64,000 nucleotides of DNA from Rheinheimera sp. (GTDB lineage: Bacteria; Pseudomonadota; Gammaproteobacteria; Enterobacterales; Alteromonadaceae). Positions 25,768-33,121 of the stretch are shown in pieces. The notes under the pieces are model-generated. The model had not been told where the DNA came from. It saw nothing but the letters and a program-made list of their open reading frames with translations, and ran no database searches. Numbering within the stretch: position 1 is the first letter of the stretch; each line of letters begins with the position of its first letter. Made by a program: the position numbers and the translations under genes. Location of the stretch: the NCBI GenBank assembly GCA_003543135.1, contig DPJG01000023.1, positions 186,001 to 250,000 on the forward strand, written 5' to 3'.

Positions 25768-27393
25768 TTAGGTAGCGACTATCGGCTGCAGCGTATTGTG
25801 CAGGTTGGTTGCATCCGTTTTTCGGCTTGTCATGTCTGCGGCAATGTCCGGCGCGTTTGACATGGTTGAACCGACTAAATGTTTGTGTTTGGCGCAGTGG
25901 TCGGCCAGCTGTGATACGCACTGCATTAGCTGGTCCAGCAGGTTGTAGATGTTGACGGTATCGGTGCCTGCCCAGTGCGTTTCTGCTTCAAACCGCTGCA
26001 GCTCTTCGGCCACTGAGTGGCGTAATTTGCCTATGGTTTCTGTTAACTCGCCTGCTATTGCAAGCCGCGTGTTACCCAACGCACCCAGTGTCAAATCGTC
26101 ACCGGCCAGCACATCAACTGCGCCCAGGGCTTCGATTACCTTTTTGCCGGCAACCTCTTCAATGGAATGCTGCTGCACTTTGGTATGCATAGAACCGGCT
26201 TCTATGTCGTACTGGTCGGCATTTGTGATTTTGTGGTAAGCGCTGTGCTGTTGCTGCTGATCTGTGCTGCTGTTTTGATTGCCTGCGGTGTCGGTGCGCT
26301 GATAAACCCCGGCGCGTTGTTGCTGTAGCTGCTCGCCTGGCTCTATGGCCGGTAGCGTAAAACCTGTGCCCAACACTGTGCGGATAAATGGCTTGTCGGC
26401 GCGGCCATAAGCAAAACCAATTTCTACAATGGCGCCCTCTAACGGGTATTGCAGCAAGCCCTGCTCTGTGCCTGCAAACATTACCGGCAACGAAATGGCT
26501 TTATAAACCGGCACTGCGGTATCTGGCTGGCTGTTTTCGTCCAGCAACTGCACATCCACTGCGTAACGTGGCCGGAACGTGTTGTTAATGTCGCCTGCTG
26601 CAGCACTGTCAGATATGGCTACAACACAGCCAAAGCGTGGCAAGTGATACCCGCCGGCCAGCTCCGGAAAAGCGGCTTTTACCTGGCGTTCCAGCTGGTT
26701 GTTGTCGGCTGCATTGGTTGCCCATGTAATGGTCATGGTGTCGCCTGCCAGCTCCACCTGATTGATGCGATTTTTGTTCACCAGCGCACCCGGGCGCATG
26801 GCTGGCATGGCCAGTAACTTCCAGTTGTTGTTGCTTTGCTGCTGGCTTAATTCGTGCGGAATTTCTACCGGCCGTGTTGCCCAGCGGCATTGCTGATAGC
26901 CGCCTACATAAATTTGGCCGTCTTGTTGCTGATACCAAACGCCGTCTGGCACCGCAAAGGCGCGAAACAGGTTATTCAGTAGCTGATAACCGGTGCCTTG
27001 TGAGGTGAAATTGGCAATCGGGGTGTCTGTGTATGCTTGCCCCTCTGGAATAACAAAACTCAGGCCGGTGTCTTCAGCAAGTTTGGTGATGACCTGGCGC
27101 ATAGTGGCGTGACGGATTGACACGGGGTAACGCTCGGCCAGTATTCCGGCAAGTTCCCGCACCATAATTTTGTTGGTGCCCTTGCCTGCTGGCGTTACTT
27201 TGGCAACATAACCTGTGAAGTAGCGCACCAGCTGATTGTTGTAGCCGATATCGAGGCTTATCAGTTGCCCTTTGCTGACGTCGCCTTTAACGGTAAGAAT
27301 GCCCCGACCGCCGGCTGACAGTTCCAGCACAATATGGTGTGCCACTAATTCGGTTTGCTGGCTGCCAATGGTCAGGCGTTTGGTTAACTTCAT
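25768..27393 (-). CDS. Baseplate hub and spike protein (gpD/VgrG-like with gpV-type region)
   Basis: 541 aa. The N-terminal about 250 residues resemble the gpD/gp27 hub (LISLDIGYNNQLVRYFTGYV, VRELAGILAERYP, RQVITKLAEDTGLSF). An OB-fold-like region follows (LLQYPLEGAIVEIGFAYGR, KPFIRTVLGTG), then a Gln-rich stretch and a region like the stalk of gp5/VgrG spikes. It appears to combine the D (hub) and V (spike) functions that P2 keeps in two genes. The C-terminal helices end in KHKHLVGST and TLQPIVAT. It overlaps the preceding gene (ATGA). Confidence 0.75.
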   Translation of the reverse strand: MKLTKRLTIGSQQTELVAHHIVLELSAGGRGILTVKGDVSKGQLISLDIGYNNQLVRYFTGYVAKVTPAGKGTNKIMVRELAGILAERYPVSIRHATMRQVITKLAEDTGLSFVIPEGQAYTDTPIANFTSQGTGYQLLNNLFRAFAVPDGVWYQQQDGQIYVGGYQQCRWATRPVEIPHELSQQQSNNNWKLLAMPAMRPGALVNKNRINQVELAGDTMTITWATNAADNNQLERQVKAAFPELAGGYHLPRFGCVVAISDSAAAGDINNTFRPRYAVDVQLLDENSQPDTAVPVYKAISLPVMFAGTEQGLLQYPLEGAIVEIGFAYGRADKPFIRTVLGTGFTLPAIEPGEQLQQQRAGVYQRTDTAGNQNSSTDQQQQHSAYHKITNADQYDIEAGSMHTKVQQHSIEEVAGKKVIEALGAVDVLAGDDLTLGALGNTRLAIAGELTETIGKLRHSVAEELQRFEAETHWAGTDTVNIYNLLDQLMQCVSQLADHCAKHKHLVGSTMSNAPDIAADMTSRKTDATNLHNTLQPIVAT

Positions 27394-27959
27394 GCCTGCA
27401 CCTGCTCTGCCGGTGCTCCTATGGCGTTGTCGATGTTTTTCAGGAATTTTTCAATCGACGACATTTCCACCTGTGGCGGTGCCTGTTCGCTGATGGCGGC
27501 TGTTGGGATCACACTGGCTGTTTGATCACTGGTTTGGGCTGTACTGGCGGCTGCTTTTGGCTGGCGCTGCTCGGTTACTTCCGGCACGCTTAAATGTTCG
27601 CGCAGTGAAAAACTGACCTGCCAAGCCATCAGTGTTTGATGTTCTGGCGCCGATACCGTGCCGTGAAACTTTACCTGCCTGATTTTTACGGTGCGGCCAA
27701 TGGTGGCACCCAGGCGGCGCACTACTCTGTTGCCGCTGCTATCTTTGGCGCTTGCCAGTTCAAACAACCGGGCTAACTGGGCGGCGTCGGTAAATGGAAT
27801 AAGTCCAGTAATGCGCAGCTCTTTTGCCTTGTCGCCCTGCTCGCTGCTGCCGGTGGCTGATGTTTGGCCGGACATATCCTGATCGGCAAGCTGCATGCTC
27901 AGTTCCATTTTGCAGCTTTTTAAGTTAATCAATTCACCGTCTAAGGCTATTTGGCTCAT
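27390..27959 (-). CDS. Baseplate-complex protein
   Basis: 189 aa, MSQIALDGELINLKSCKMEL; the conserved-looking core is ELRITGLIPFTDAAQLARLF and VKIRQVKFHGTVSAPEHQ. A Pro/Thr/Ala-rich linker and a short helical C-terminus (SIEKFLKNIDNAIG) follow. Coupled by ATGA overlaps to both neighbours in the hub cluster. It takes the place of gpU-type tail completion proteins but does not look like P2 U. Confidence 0.5.
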   Translation of the reverse strand: MSQIALDGELINLKSCKMELSMQLADQDMSGQTSATGSSEQGDKAKELRITGLIPFTDAAQLARLFELASAKDSSGNRVVRRLGATIGRTVKIRQVKFHGTVSAPEHQTLMAWQVSFSLREHLSVPEVTEQRQPKAAASTAQTSDQTASVIPTAAISEQAPPQVEMSSIEKFLKNIDNAIGAPAEQVQA

Positions 27960-28846
27960 GTCAGTACTTCCTGAAACAACTCCTGAAAGAACGTCAGCGG
28001 CTGCTGGCTGCTGATCACCAGGGCCACGCTTACCGGCTGTTTTACCGGCGCTGCGGTGTTTTTTAATTCGGTGGCAAGGGCTGCGGCGCTGCCGCTAAAG
28101 GCAAAACGCCAGATACTGCCGCTGACTGTGGCCAGTGCAGTTAAATCTGTCTGTAACTGGGTAAGTAATGCGGTGCGTTTGTTGGCAAGTGCAGTTAGTT
28201 TGGCCAGTGGCGTTGCTGCATCGTTGCTCAGGCTTTCCAGCTGGGCGATTTGACCACCCAGTAAACCGGCTGCGTTTCTCAGCGGCTGTAAATTGAGGGC
28301 GCTTTTTTGTGCCCAGCGTGGTGTTAATGCCGGTTTGTTTTGCTGCATTTTGTCGGCGGCTAAACTGGCTGTTTTTTGCAACTGGCGCTGGTATGCCAGC
28401 AAGGCCGGTACGGCCAGCAGATTACAAATTGGCGTGAGCTGATTTAACAGCTGTGCTGGTGATGCAGCACTTAGCAGCAACACCAAAGCGTGGTTTTGGT
28501 TGGCCGGTGTGTGTTTGTCGGCGTTATCGGTGAGTTTCAAAGCTAAGGCGTTAATGGCCTGCTGGGTTGATAAAAAGCCATCGTCGCCCAAACCATACAC
28601 GGCCGGCGTCACGGTCAGCGTTTTGGCCTGTACCAGCAGGTCGTTCAGGTTGCTGCGCAGGCTTAACAGTGCTTCGGCATCGGCGCTTAAGTCGTGCAGG
28701 TTCAGGCTTACTTTTGCCTGCGTGGCGGCAACTCTTCCCAGTGCATCCGATAGCACACCGCCGACCTGGCTTAATACCCCGTCTGCGCTGTCTTGTATGG
28801 CCTGTGCGCTTGCTGGCCAGCTGGCGTTTGCATTTACCCACGCCAT
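27956..28846 (-). CDS. Helical tail protein of unknown function
   Basis: 296 aa, about half Ala and Leu, predicted almost wholly helical: MAWVNANASWPASAQAIQDS, with DALGRVAATQAKVSLNLHDL and LTALANKRTALLTQLQTDLT. It lies between the peptidase-like gene and the baseplate-complex gene and overlaps both (TAATG and ATGA). The composition suggests a coiled structural or scaffolding protein. No family recognised. Confidence 0.5.
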   Translation of the reverse strand: MAWVNANASWPASAQAIQDSADGVLSQVGGVLSDALGRVAATQAKVSLNLHDLSADAEALLSLRSNLNDLLVQAKTLTVTPAVYGLGDDGFLSTQQAINALALKLTDNADKHTPANQNHALVLLLSAASPAQLLNQLTPICNLLAVPALLAYQRQLQKTASLAADKMQQNKPALTPRWAQKSALNLQPLRNAAGLLGGQIAQLESLSNDAATPLAKLTALANKRTALLTQLQTDLTALATVSGSIWRFAFSGSAAALATELKNTAAPVKQPVSVALVISSQQPLTFFQELFQEVLT

Positions 28847-29268
28847 TAAGCGGCGTACCTTTGCAGGGTTTTAAACAAGCCGTTGGGGTGGTTTGACTCT
28901 TCCAGACCCAGCATTTCTGATACGGCTTCGCTGCAGTATTTCTTTTTGCGCTGTTCTCTTAAAAACGGCACACGGTAGCTCATTGCCCCGGTGTAGTCGT
29001 ATTTATAACCGCTGTGCAGATAGAACCATTGCCATGCTCTGTCTACGGTTGCCCCCGTTTTCGCGGTAACAACAACCCAATCAGCAGTTCCGATGTTGAT
29101 CAGCTTCACCCGCACCCCGCCGTCCATCATGCTGGCCGACACACACAGTGCCCAACCATTTGGGTACATTTCCAGCACCGCTTCCACATGCGAAAACGGT
29201 CCGCCGGTCAGGTCGGCAATCACGCGGTTGGCCAGCCGTTTACGGCCCTTGTAAAACGCTACCTGCAT
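28846..29268 (-). CDS. Permuted NlpC/P60 (papain-like) hydrolase in the tail operon
   Basis: 140 aa. The N-terminal MQVAFYKGRKRLANRVIADL leads to GGPFSHVEAVLE (candidate catalytic His) and the C-terminal KKKYCSEAVSEMLGL (candidate catalytic Cys). This His-first, Cys-last order is that of the circularly permuted NlpC/P60 (YiiX-like) group. Encoded next to the hub, it may open peptidoglycan cross-bridges or thioester-type bonds during DNA entry. Activity is inferred. Confidence 0.6.
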   Translation of the reverse strand: MQVAFYKGRKRLANRVIADLTGGPFSHVEAVLEMYPNGWALCVSASMMDGGVRVKLINIGTADWVVVTAKTGATVDRAWQWFYLHSGYKYDYTGAMSYRVPFLREQRKKKYCSEAVSEMLGLEESNHPNGLFKTLQRYAA

Positions 29269-29277
29269 GGTGACCCC

Positions 29278-29739
29278 CTACGCTAAGAACGTGATGTCTT
29301 CGTGCTGCAACTTCCAATTAGCCCCGATGCGCTGGATGGCTTCGTTGTTGCGCTCGATAATGATTTTCCAGTCCCCAGACCACGGAATAGTGCCGGTTGC
29401 CGTTAACACCCCGTTTTGCAGTGTGACGTTCAGATAAATTTCGTCTTGTGTAGGTCTGCCGTTGGCGTGGCGAATCAACGGCATTTTCAGCGCGACCGGA
29501 ATGGTGATACTTTCAACGGTCTGGCTGTTTTCGTCGGTGATGTTCCCGACCATCTGGATCACTTGCCCCGGCTCGCAGTAGTAATTACCGGCAAAGAATG
29601 TCACCGGCTGGCCGTCAGCGGTGATTTGCTGATTGCTGATGGTGAATGCAGGCCTTGTATCTGCCGGCAACTGACCGCTGATCACAGCGCCAGCTGGTGC
29701 TGTGACTGTGAGGCCATTGATATGTCCTGTGCTTTCCAC
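29278..29739 (-). CDS. Hypothetical phage tail protein
   Basis: 153 aa from GTG 29739 with AGGGG seven bases upstream. Beta-rich: PVTFFAGNYYCEPGQVIQMV, PVALKMPLIRHANGRPTQDE, GTIPWSGDWKIIIERNNEAI. It lies in the leftward tail operon between the fibre genes and the peptidase-like gene. No family recognised. Confidence 0.55.
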   Translation of the reverse strand: MESTGHINGLTVTAPAGAVISGQLPADTRPAFTISNQQITADGQPVTFFAGNYYCEPGQVIQMVGNITDENSQTVESITIPVALKMPLIRHANGRPTQDEIYLNVTLQNGVLTATGTIPWSGDWKIIIERNNEAIQRIGANWKLQHEDITFLA

Positions 29740-29742
29740 GTT

Positions 29743-30207
29743 CTAGCCCCTTTTTAGTTTCACGTAAGTAATTGTCACGCTCGCAGCTGTTGCAGGTGAT
29801 TTGTTAGCTCTTATTTTCATGTTTGATTTAACAATAATGTCCTGCAAAACGTTGGTTACTTCAGGTTGTGTGCCGGTCTGCGAGCAGCCAATTGCTGTTA
29901 CGCCTGTTTCAGCCGTTGCTGTAATAACCCCCGTAGCTACCACGACTCCATCTATTTCTATTTCTACAGATAGATCCGCAGCGGTAGTTGTGAGGTTGCC
30001 GAAACTTAGTTTCCGTAACATCATCACCTCGCCGACTGGTATGTCCACGCTCATCATTTGAGTCATTCCGGCGCTTATATTCACACCGCTGACGCTCACG
30101 ACATTAGCTGACTGACCGAGCGCAGGCGATGAACCCATTTTTATTAGGTTACCTGCAGCTAATTCGAGTCCAACACCACAGCTACCTCCCAACAGGCTTA
30201 AATCCAT
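29743..30207 (-). CDS. Hypothetical phage fibre-region protein
   Basis: The start at 30207 (GGGGGA eight bases upstream) gives 154 aa, MDLSLLGGSCGVGLELAAGN; a longer frame to 30252 has no ribosome site and overlaps the fibre gene. The rest is a run of beta strands (MMLRKLSFGNLTTTAADLSV, VEIEIDGVVVATGVITATAE). It may be a surface or fibre-tip protein by position. Confidence 0.55.
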   Translation of the reverse strand: MDLSLLGGSCGVGLELAAGNLIKMGSSPALGQSANVVSVSGVNISAGMTQMMSVDIPVGEVMMLRKLSFGNLTTTAADLSVEIEIDGVVVATGVITATAETGVTAIGCSQTGTQPEVTNVLQDIIVKSNMKIRANKSPATAASVTITYVKLKRG

Positions 30208-30209
30208 AA

Positions 30210-31025
30210 TTAAAATCCCCCTGCATACCGCAGCTGATTTGCTGCGACGCATTCAAAAATCAAGGTTCCTGTCTTTCCGGCTGGCAGCCAGTGATTCAGC
30301 TCGCTGACTCCATTTGGCAGTACAATATTCACGGTGCCCACAATGTCGATACGGCCGGCTTTGGCCAGTTTTTGCACTTCAATAACGTCACCTGTTATCA
30401 GGTTTGCTGCGTCTAAAGTGACTGTTTTGGATTGGCCCTGATCAAACACAATGATTTCGCGCTGGGCAGCGCCTAAGGCTGTGTAACCATCAGGGTTGTG
30501 CACAAGTTTGTGTTTGACCCGATCTTTTAAGGTGTTTAGCTCTGCAGAAAGCGCGGCAATTTCAGCGCTAAAATCGTACATCCAGCTTTCGGCCGGTACG
30601 ACTATCGGCGTGGCGTTGGCTATGCCAAGGTGCTCTATCACCATGTTGCGCACGATCACGTTGCCAACTGATGCGCCGGCTGTTTTCACTTTTTGGGTGA
30701 GTGGCACATAAGCAAACATCACCAGCTGATCACCGTCCACCGGATGGGTGTACACCAGGCCAATCCAGTTAAAACTAAAATCGCCGATTTCCGTGGTCAG
30801 CATCTTGGCGTAAGTAACCCGGTTGTCATCAATAATGCCCTTCGCCGTTGGCGCTGTTTCAAGCACAACGTGCGCTGGATCCGGCAGTGGTTCGTTGGCC
30901 GGTTCTGGGTCTGTGTGAACCAATCCTGGGATATTGGCAAAAACAAACTTGGTAATTTCAAGCTCTGGGCCTGCGCCTACAGCGTTGGCTACCAAGATTT
31001 CGCCGGTAGTGGTTAAACGCGCCAT
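30210..31025 (-). CDS. Tail-collar fibre protein (gpH-type N-terminus)
   Basis: 271 aa. The N-terminal about 150 residues match the conserved baseplate-attachment part of P2-type fibres: MARLTTTGEILVANAVGAG, GLVYTHPVDGDQLVMFAYVP, VKTAGASVGNVIVRNMVIEH. A short coiled segment (SAEIAALSAELNTLKDRVKH) and a beta-rich tail follow. It directly follows gpI (one-base overlap), the P2 order I-H. The C-terminal receptor part is short; the separate genes downstream may supply the tip. Confidence 0.75.
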   Translation of the reverse strand: MARLTTTGEILVANAVGAGPELEITKFVFANIPGLVHTDPEPANEPLPDPAHVVLETAPTAKGIIDDNRVTYAKMLTTEIGDFSFNWIGLVYTHPVDGDQLVMFAYVPLTQKVKTAGASVGNVIVRNMVIEHLGIANATPIVVPAESWMYDFSAEIAALSAELNTLKDRVKHKLVHNPDGYTALGAAQREIIVFDQGQSKTVTLDAANLITGDVIEVQKLAKAGRIDIVGTVNIVLPNGVSELNHWLPAGKTGTLIFECVAANQLRYAGGF

Positions 31026-31609
31026 TAACTGGACCTCGCGGTTAGTGTCTGATAATCAGCATTTACTTCGCTACCCGCCAAGATGGCAGCAGCTGCTTTG
31101 TTTGAAACGTATTCGTAACGCCGACAGGTGCGGCCGTAGTCCTGAATGATGGTTGCCATCAGTGCAGCGCTGGATACAGTGGTGTCGTCAATTTCAATCG
31201 AAATTACGTCCCAGTCTTTGTCTGGCTGGCGTTCGGCAATGCTCAGCACCGGGACACCAAGCCGGTTAAAAATATTGATAAACCCCTGAGTGCTACCGGC
31301 GTCTTTGGCGTTTACAAAAGCAAAAGCCACCCGCTTGCGATACAGCCACAAGGGTTCATCACGAAAACGGATGATGCGCCGCTCCCATGCCAGCAAATGC
31401 AGCATGTCCACAGAACAGGTCAGCGGATCTCTTTGGGTCAGCGGCCATAACATCCAACCCTGAACCCTTTGCCAAAAACTCTGCATGCCGGTTCTTAACA
31501 TGGCAGGCTCTTGCGGCTGTGGGCTCTCGGTTAATGTTTGACCGTCCATCCAGAACGGCAGATTAAGCACCGGCAGTTTCGGGCTTTCGTCGTTGTGGTT
31601 TATGCTCAC
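31025..31609 (-). CDS. Baseplate wedge protein gpI
   Basis: 194 aa P2 tail protein I family: LHLLAWERRIIRFRDEPLWL near residues 70-90, AGSTQGFINIFNRLG and the C-terminal CRRYEYVSNKAAA. The GTG start overlaps the stop of gpJ (GTGA), the usual coupling in P2 phages. Confidence 0.85.
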   Translation of the reverse strand: MSINHNDESPKLPVLNLPFWMDGQTLTESPQPQEPAMLRTGMQSFWQRVQGWMLWPLTQRDPLTCSVDMLHLLAWERRIIRFRDEPLWLYRKRVAFAFVNAKDAGSTQGFINIFNRLGVPVLSIAERQPDKDWDVISIEIDDTTVSSAALMATIIQDYGRTCRRYEYVSNKAAAAILAGSEVNADYQTLTARSS

Positions 31610-32793
31610 TGTGCCACCCCGTTGTTGGTGATGGTTAAGCTGTTAATGCGGGGCAGTACCAAGGCACTTTCGATATCAGGCGTTGCAAAGCGGATGCTTT
31701 TTAAACCCGGCAGTGCACTGTGCAGCTCCTTAACTAACTGTGAAAACGCAAACACGCTTTGCGGCAAGGTGCGGGTGATTTCCTGATATAAATCTGACTC
31801 CCGAAAAGCAGCCCTTACCCGCGCTTCAATGCCAGCTTCAAGTGCGGCAACTTCTTCAACACTCAGGTTTTCGCGGTGCCAGAACTCCAGTTCTATATCA
31901 GCGGGCGCTGCAGGTATGGCAATAGCCAACAAATCGTCACCATGGCCGTGGTAACCCTGATTGGTGATGTAGTCGTTAATGCTGTCTATCAGGCTTGATG
32001 GTGTTTCACCTACCGGCATCATTACAAAACAGTTTGCTGTGCCTGGCCCACGCGGTGCGTTGTGCTCAAAAAACAGTAAGTCACTTTGAATACCTGCAAA
32101 ACTGGCAATGGCCGCCCTGTACACTGAGTCAATGTGATAATTGCCCACACTGGCAAACTGGTCACGAATTCGCAGCGCTAACGCTTCGTCCTGCTCTTCG
32201 TCAGCACCAGATCGCGTTATCCAGTCTGAGGCGTTGGTTACTGAGTCAATGCCGGGTACTACATCCTGCATCACATTAAAAAAACCAGCTGGCAGGTTGT
32301 ACCCTGCGCCCGTCTCTAACGCTTCACACAATACTGGCGTACTTAAAGTGCCTGCAGGTATCAGGGTGTTATTCAGCACAGTTACTTTGTACACGGCACC
32401 CAGGGTGCTGTCGGTCTGAATGATGGTGCCTGCTTCAACCACTACTGGCGCGTTAATATCCAGCTTGGTAAATATGATATTGCCCTGGGTTTTTACTGCA
32501 GCTTTGCGGCTCAGGCCTACGTCCCACGCTTTAAGTTCTAAATACTTTTTGGTGGCCGTTGCGGCAAACATGGCTGGCAGCACATGGTTTGCCAATAGCG
32601 TTTTTATCAGCCACAAAACCGGCGTAACCACACAAGCAGAAAACAGCCGCCAAAATGGGCTCATGGCGCTGTTGTTGGAAATAATCGAATTGGCCGCGGT
32701 TACATCAGCTTCTAACAGTTCAACCACGCCTTCTTTGCTGGTTGGCATGCCCTGTTCTGATAGCAGCTTTTCAAAATTAACTGTTGGCCGCAT
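31606..32793 (-). CDS. Baseplate protein gpJ
   Basis: 395 aa member of the baseplate J family. Recognisable parts are KKYLELKAWDVGLSRKAAVK, a beta-rich middle (GNIIFTKLDINAPVVVEAGT), SVGNYHIDSVYRAAIASFAG and a C-terminal SIRFATPDIESALVLPRINS. It overlaps both gpW and gpI in the W-J-I order of P2. It is longer than P2 gpJ (about 302 aa). Confidence 0.85.
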   Translation of the reverse strand: MRPTVNFEKLLSEQGMPTSKEGVVELLEADVTAANSIISNNSAMSPFWRLFSACVVTPVLWLIKTLLANHVLPAMFAATATKKYLELKAWDVGLSRKAAVKTQGNIIFTKLDINAPVVVEAGTIIQTDSTLGAVYKVTVLNNTLIPAGTLSTPVLCEALETGAGYNLPAGFFNVMQDVVPGIDSVTNASDWITRSGADEEQDEALALRIRDQFASVGNYHIDSVYRAAIASFAGIQSDLLFFEHNAPRGPGTANCFVMMPVGETPSSLIDSINDYITNQGYHGHGDDLLAIAIPAAPADIELEFWHRENLSVEEVAALEAGIEARVRAAFRESDLYQEITRTLPQSVFAFSQLVKELHSALPGLKSIRFATPDIESALVLPRINSLTITNNGVAQ

Positions 32794-33121
32794 TTAACTG
32801 TACCTCTGCTGTGATGTTGCCAAATTCGTAAGTGATGGCTGTGATCAGGATTTGCTGCTCATTTCTGGCATCAATCTCAATTGTGCCTGGCTTTAAACGT
32901 GTATCTGTCTCTATTAACAACTCCATTTCGGTATACACGTCATTGCGCAGTGCCGGGCTGCGCTGTGCCAGTAGCTTGGTGACCAGGCCGGATTCCAGCA
33001 GCATGTGTTTTACGTCCTGCGCTATGCTGGCGCGGGTGTTGATCAGCTCAGGCTGTGGCAGTGCATCCAGTGCCAAAGCGCCTTGGTCTATAAATAAATC
33101 GCTGTATTTTTGCAGTGTCAT
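32777..33121 (-). CDS. Baseplate wedge protein gpW (gp25-like)
   Basis: 114 aa. Contains SIAQDVKHMLLESGLVTKLL near residues 32-51 and MELLIETDTRLKPGTIEIDA in the C-terminal half, the gp25/gpW lysozyme-like fold signature. Its start overlaps the tape-measure stop (ATGA). Confidence 0.8.
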   Translation of the reverse strand: MTLQKYSDLFIDQGALALDALPQPELINTRASIAQDVKHMLLESGLVTKLLAQRSPALRNDVYTEMELLIETDTRLKPGTIEIDARNEQQILITAITYEFGNITAEVQLNAANS

